Source: Acidobacteriota bacterium (GTDB lineage: Bacteria > Acidobacteriota > Blastocatellia > Pyrinomonadales > Pyrinomonadaceae). Taken from it: a stretch of 6,705 bases of DNA. The notes beneath the pieces are model-generated. The model made no database searches and had not been told where the DNA came from. It saw nothing but the letters and a program-made list of their open reading frames with translations. The translations under genes and the position numbers were made by a program. The stretch covers positions 1 to 6,705 of the forward strand of contig QHXE01000603.1 in the NCBI GenBank assembly GCA_003222835.1, in the 5' to 3' direction. Positions 5,425 to 6,705 of the stretch are shown in pieces. Each line of letters starts with the position of its first letter. Positions within the stretch are counted from its first letter, which is position 1.

Positions 5425-6630
5425 ATGAGAAGATGCAAAGTGTGTGGGGAACAGTTTGAAACCCTGTTTAGTTTTTGTCCGATTGATGGAACGCGATTCG
5501 GATATTCAGAAGCACTGCATTCGGAATTCACGCTTACGATGGTCAGCGAGGTTGGATTGATCCATCGCTTAGTGGTCGAACTGAATTTTCTTATCGAAGA
5601 AGTCAAGCAAGCCTGGCTGTCTTTCAGAGATCGTCCGGTAGCCTTTACGACAAACCAACTAGGTCAACTGAGGAAATGGCTGTCGCAGATACTTGGTCGG
5701 CAACATGTCTTATCAGGATTGTTGACGGCAATTCTCTTGGTCTCGTCAATAATTCTAAGCGTGCTTCTTCTGGAAAATCGCCCGCCAAGATCAATTAGAG
5801 AGACAGGCGCCGATGAGATTGCGGACACGGTGACAATCGATTTTCAGGATGCGCCCAAGCCGTCTTCCGATTCCGGCATGGGCGCCGGTAAAAGGGGCCG
5901 AGTCGGCTTTGAAAGAGGCAGTGGAGAAGGTTCACGTCCCGTGCCGGCGCGTGCGAAAGGTGGCGGCGGCGGTGGCCTGCACGATCAGACTTCGGCTTCG
6001 CAAGGTCGTCTGCCTCAACCGTCCGTAATTCCGGCTCCAATCCCAGTAGTCTTCGCTCGAATGCCGCCGGCGCTTCCGGCGGCGGGCCTCGATATCGATC
6101 CTGCGTTATGGCGGAATCTCAACTATGCTTCCTATGGTGATCCGCGAACACAATCTACAACTGCCTCGAATGGTCCAGGCGATGGCGGAGGAGTCGGCAA
6201 CGGTAACGGAACAGGAATCGGGGAGGGCGACGGGCCCGGATTCGGACGCGGGAAAAATGGCAACATCGGCGGAGGTGAGAAGAGTCTCGGTGGTGGTGAA
6301 AAAGGAGGCGCTCAAGGCAACTATCCGAATGCACCAGATCGCGTTTACAGCCCACCAGAGGTAACAACCCGCGCTCGCGTGCTTTCCAAACCTGAGCCTC
6401 AATACACTGAAGAAGCTCGAAGAAATCAGATCACCGGGACGGTAATTCTTCGCGTCGTGTTTTCGCGGTCTGGCGAAGTCACCAGCATCCGAGCAATTCA
6501 GACTCTTTCTGACGGTTTAACGGAAAAAGCAATCGCGGCCGCGCGGCGGATTCGATTCGTGCCGGCGACCAGAAACGGTCAAACGGTCTCGATGTACATG
6601 CAGTTGGAGTACAACTTCAATTTGTATTGA
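5425..6630 (+). CDS. TonB family protein with N-terminal zinc-ribbon-like head
   Basis: The 401-residue protein has AGGAGG (5415-5420) just upstream of the ATG. Residues 1-25 carry Cys4-x2-Cys7 and Cys18 in CPIDGTRF, a zinc-ribbon-like head of a type I associate with acidobacterial membrane proteins; the fourth ligand is not a cysteine. A cytoplasmic region (26-95) is followed by one membrane helix (about 96-116, LSGLLTAILLVSSIILSVLL). Next come a Pro/Gly-rich extracytoplasmic region, a Gly-rich repeat (about 251-298), and a TonB C-terminal domain (about 312-401) with PQYTEEARRNQITGTVILRV and AARRIRFVPA. TonB domains normally link inner-membrane energy to outer-membrane transporters. Here no ExbB/ExbD or receptor gene is adjacent, so a structural or signalling envelope role is equally possible. 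The layout is a cytoplasmic N-terminus and a periplasmic C-terminus. Confidence 0.88.
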   Translation: MRRCKVCGEQFETLFSFCPIDGTRFGYSEALHSEFTLTMVSEVGLIHRLVVELNFLIEEVKQAWLSFRDRPVAFTTNQLGQLRKWLSQILGRQHVLSGLLTAILLVSSIILSVLLLENRPPRSIRETGADEIADTVTIDFQDAPKPSSDSGMGAGKRGRVGFERGSGEGSRPVPARAKGGGGGGLHDQTSASQGRLPQPSVIPAPIPVVFARMPPALPAAGLDIDPALWRNLNYASYGDPRTQSTTASNGPGDGGGVGNGNGTGIGEGDGPGFGRGKNGNIGGGEKSLGGGEKGGAQGNYPNAPDRVYSPPEVTTRARVLSKPEPQYTEEARRNQITGTVILRVVFSRSGEVTSIRAIQTLSDGLTEKAIAAARRIRFVPATRNGQTVSMYMQLEYNFNLY

Positions 6631-6705
6631 GGCATCAATGTAGATGAAACTTGCAAGGTCTCCCCTCTTTTCACGTTCTATCCGCGGATTAAACGGGAAC
6701 CAGAG

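Noticed and set aside
6181..6318. Gly-rich tandem codons in the TonB-family gene, considered as a DNA repeat array
   Set aside because: The repetition is at the amino-acid level (Gly with scattered Asn, Glu, Asp and Lys). The DNA units are not regular, so it is best described as a protein linker.

Overview
The window reads as a moderately GC-rich chromosomal segment. Several traits together suggest an acidobacterium, probably of the Blastocatellia/Pyrinomonadales type: two Uma2-family (DUF820) genes, a TonB-domain protein with an N-terminal zinc-ribbon-like head and a glycine-rich linker, and a 65-bp nested inverted repeat between genes. The lineage is an inference from gene style, since no rRNA or marker alignment was possible.

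Layout. Positions 1-60 may hold the last codons of an upstream gene. A small unknown protein with two cysteine pairs follows (73-423). Next is an OsmC/Ohr-family gene (475-927). Its frame is interrupted by a TGA at 856-858, exactly where the family has its second conserved cysteine (the Cys-Pro-x-Tyr-x-Thr-Leu motif near the C-terminus). The same frame continues for 22 family-like codons to a TAG. A perfect 7-bp hairpin with a GU loop lies 14 nt after the TGA. I read this as a selenocysteine codon with a bacterial SECIS element, so the gene is a candidate OsmC-like selenoprotein. Conventional gene calling would truncate it at 858. This is the most interesting item in the window.

Convergent to it is a Uma2-family gene on the minus strand (941-1558). 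Divergent from that gene is a compact three-gene cluster on the plus strand: murI (glutamate racemase), a DinB-like gene 15 nt further on, and rph (RNase PH), whose ATG overlaps the preceding stop codon as ATGA. A second, distinct Uma2-family gene follows with its own likely promoter (3921-4490).

The 3' part holds the nested inverted repeat (4595-4659), a secreted PsbP/DUF1795-like protein with a strong ribosome binding site (4688-5209), about 215 bp with no supportable feature, and a TonB-family protein (5425-6630). The last 75 bases show nothing I can call.

The genes do not form one pathway. The central cluster combines peptidoglycan precursor supply (MurI) with tRNA 3'-end processing (Rph). 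The OsmC protein would serve peroxide/thiol redox defence. The TonB-like protein and the secreted protein are envelope components. No selA, selB, selC or selD lies in the window, so the selenocysteine reading depends on the rest of the genome.
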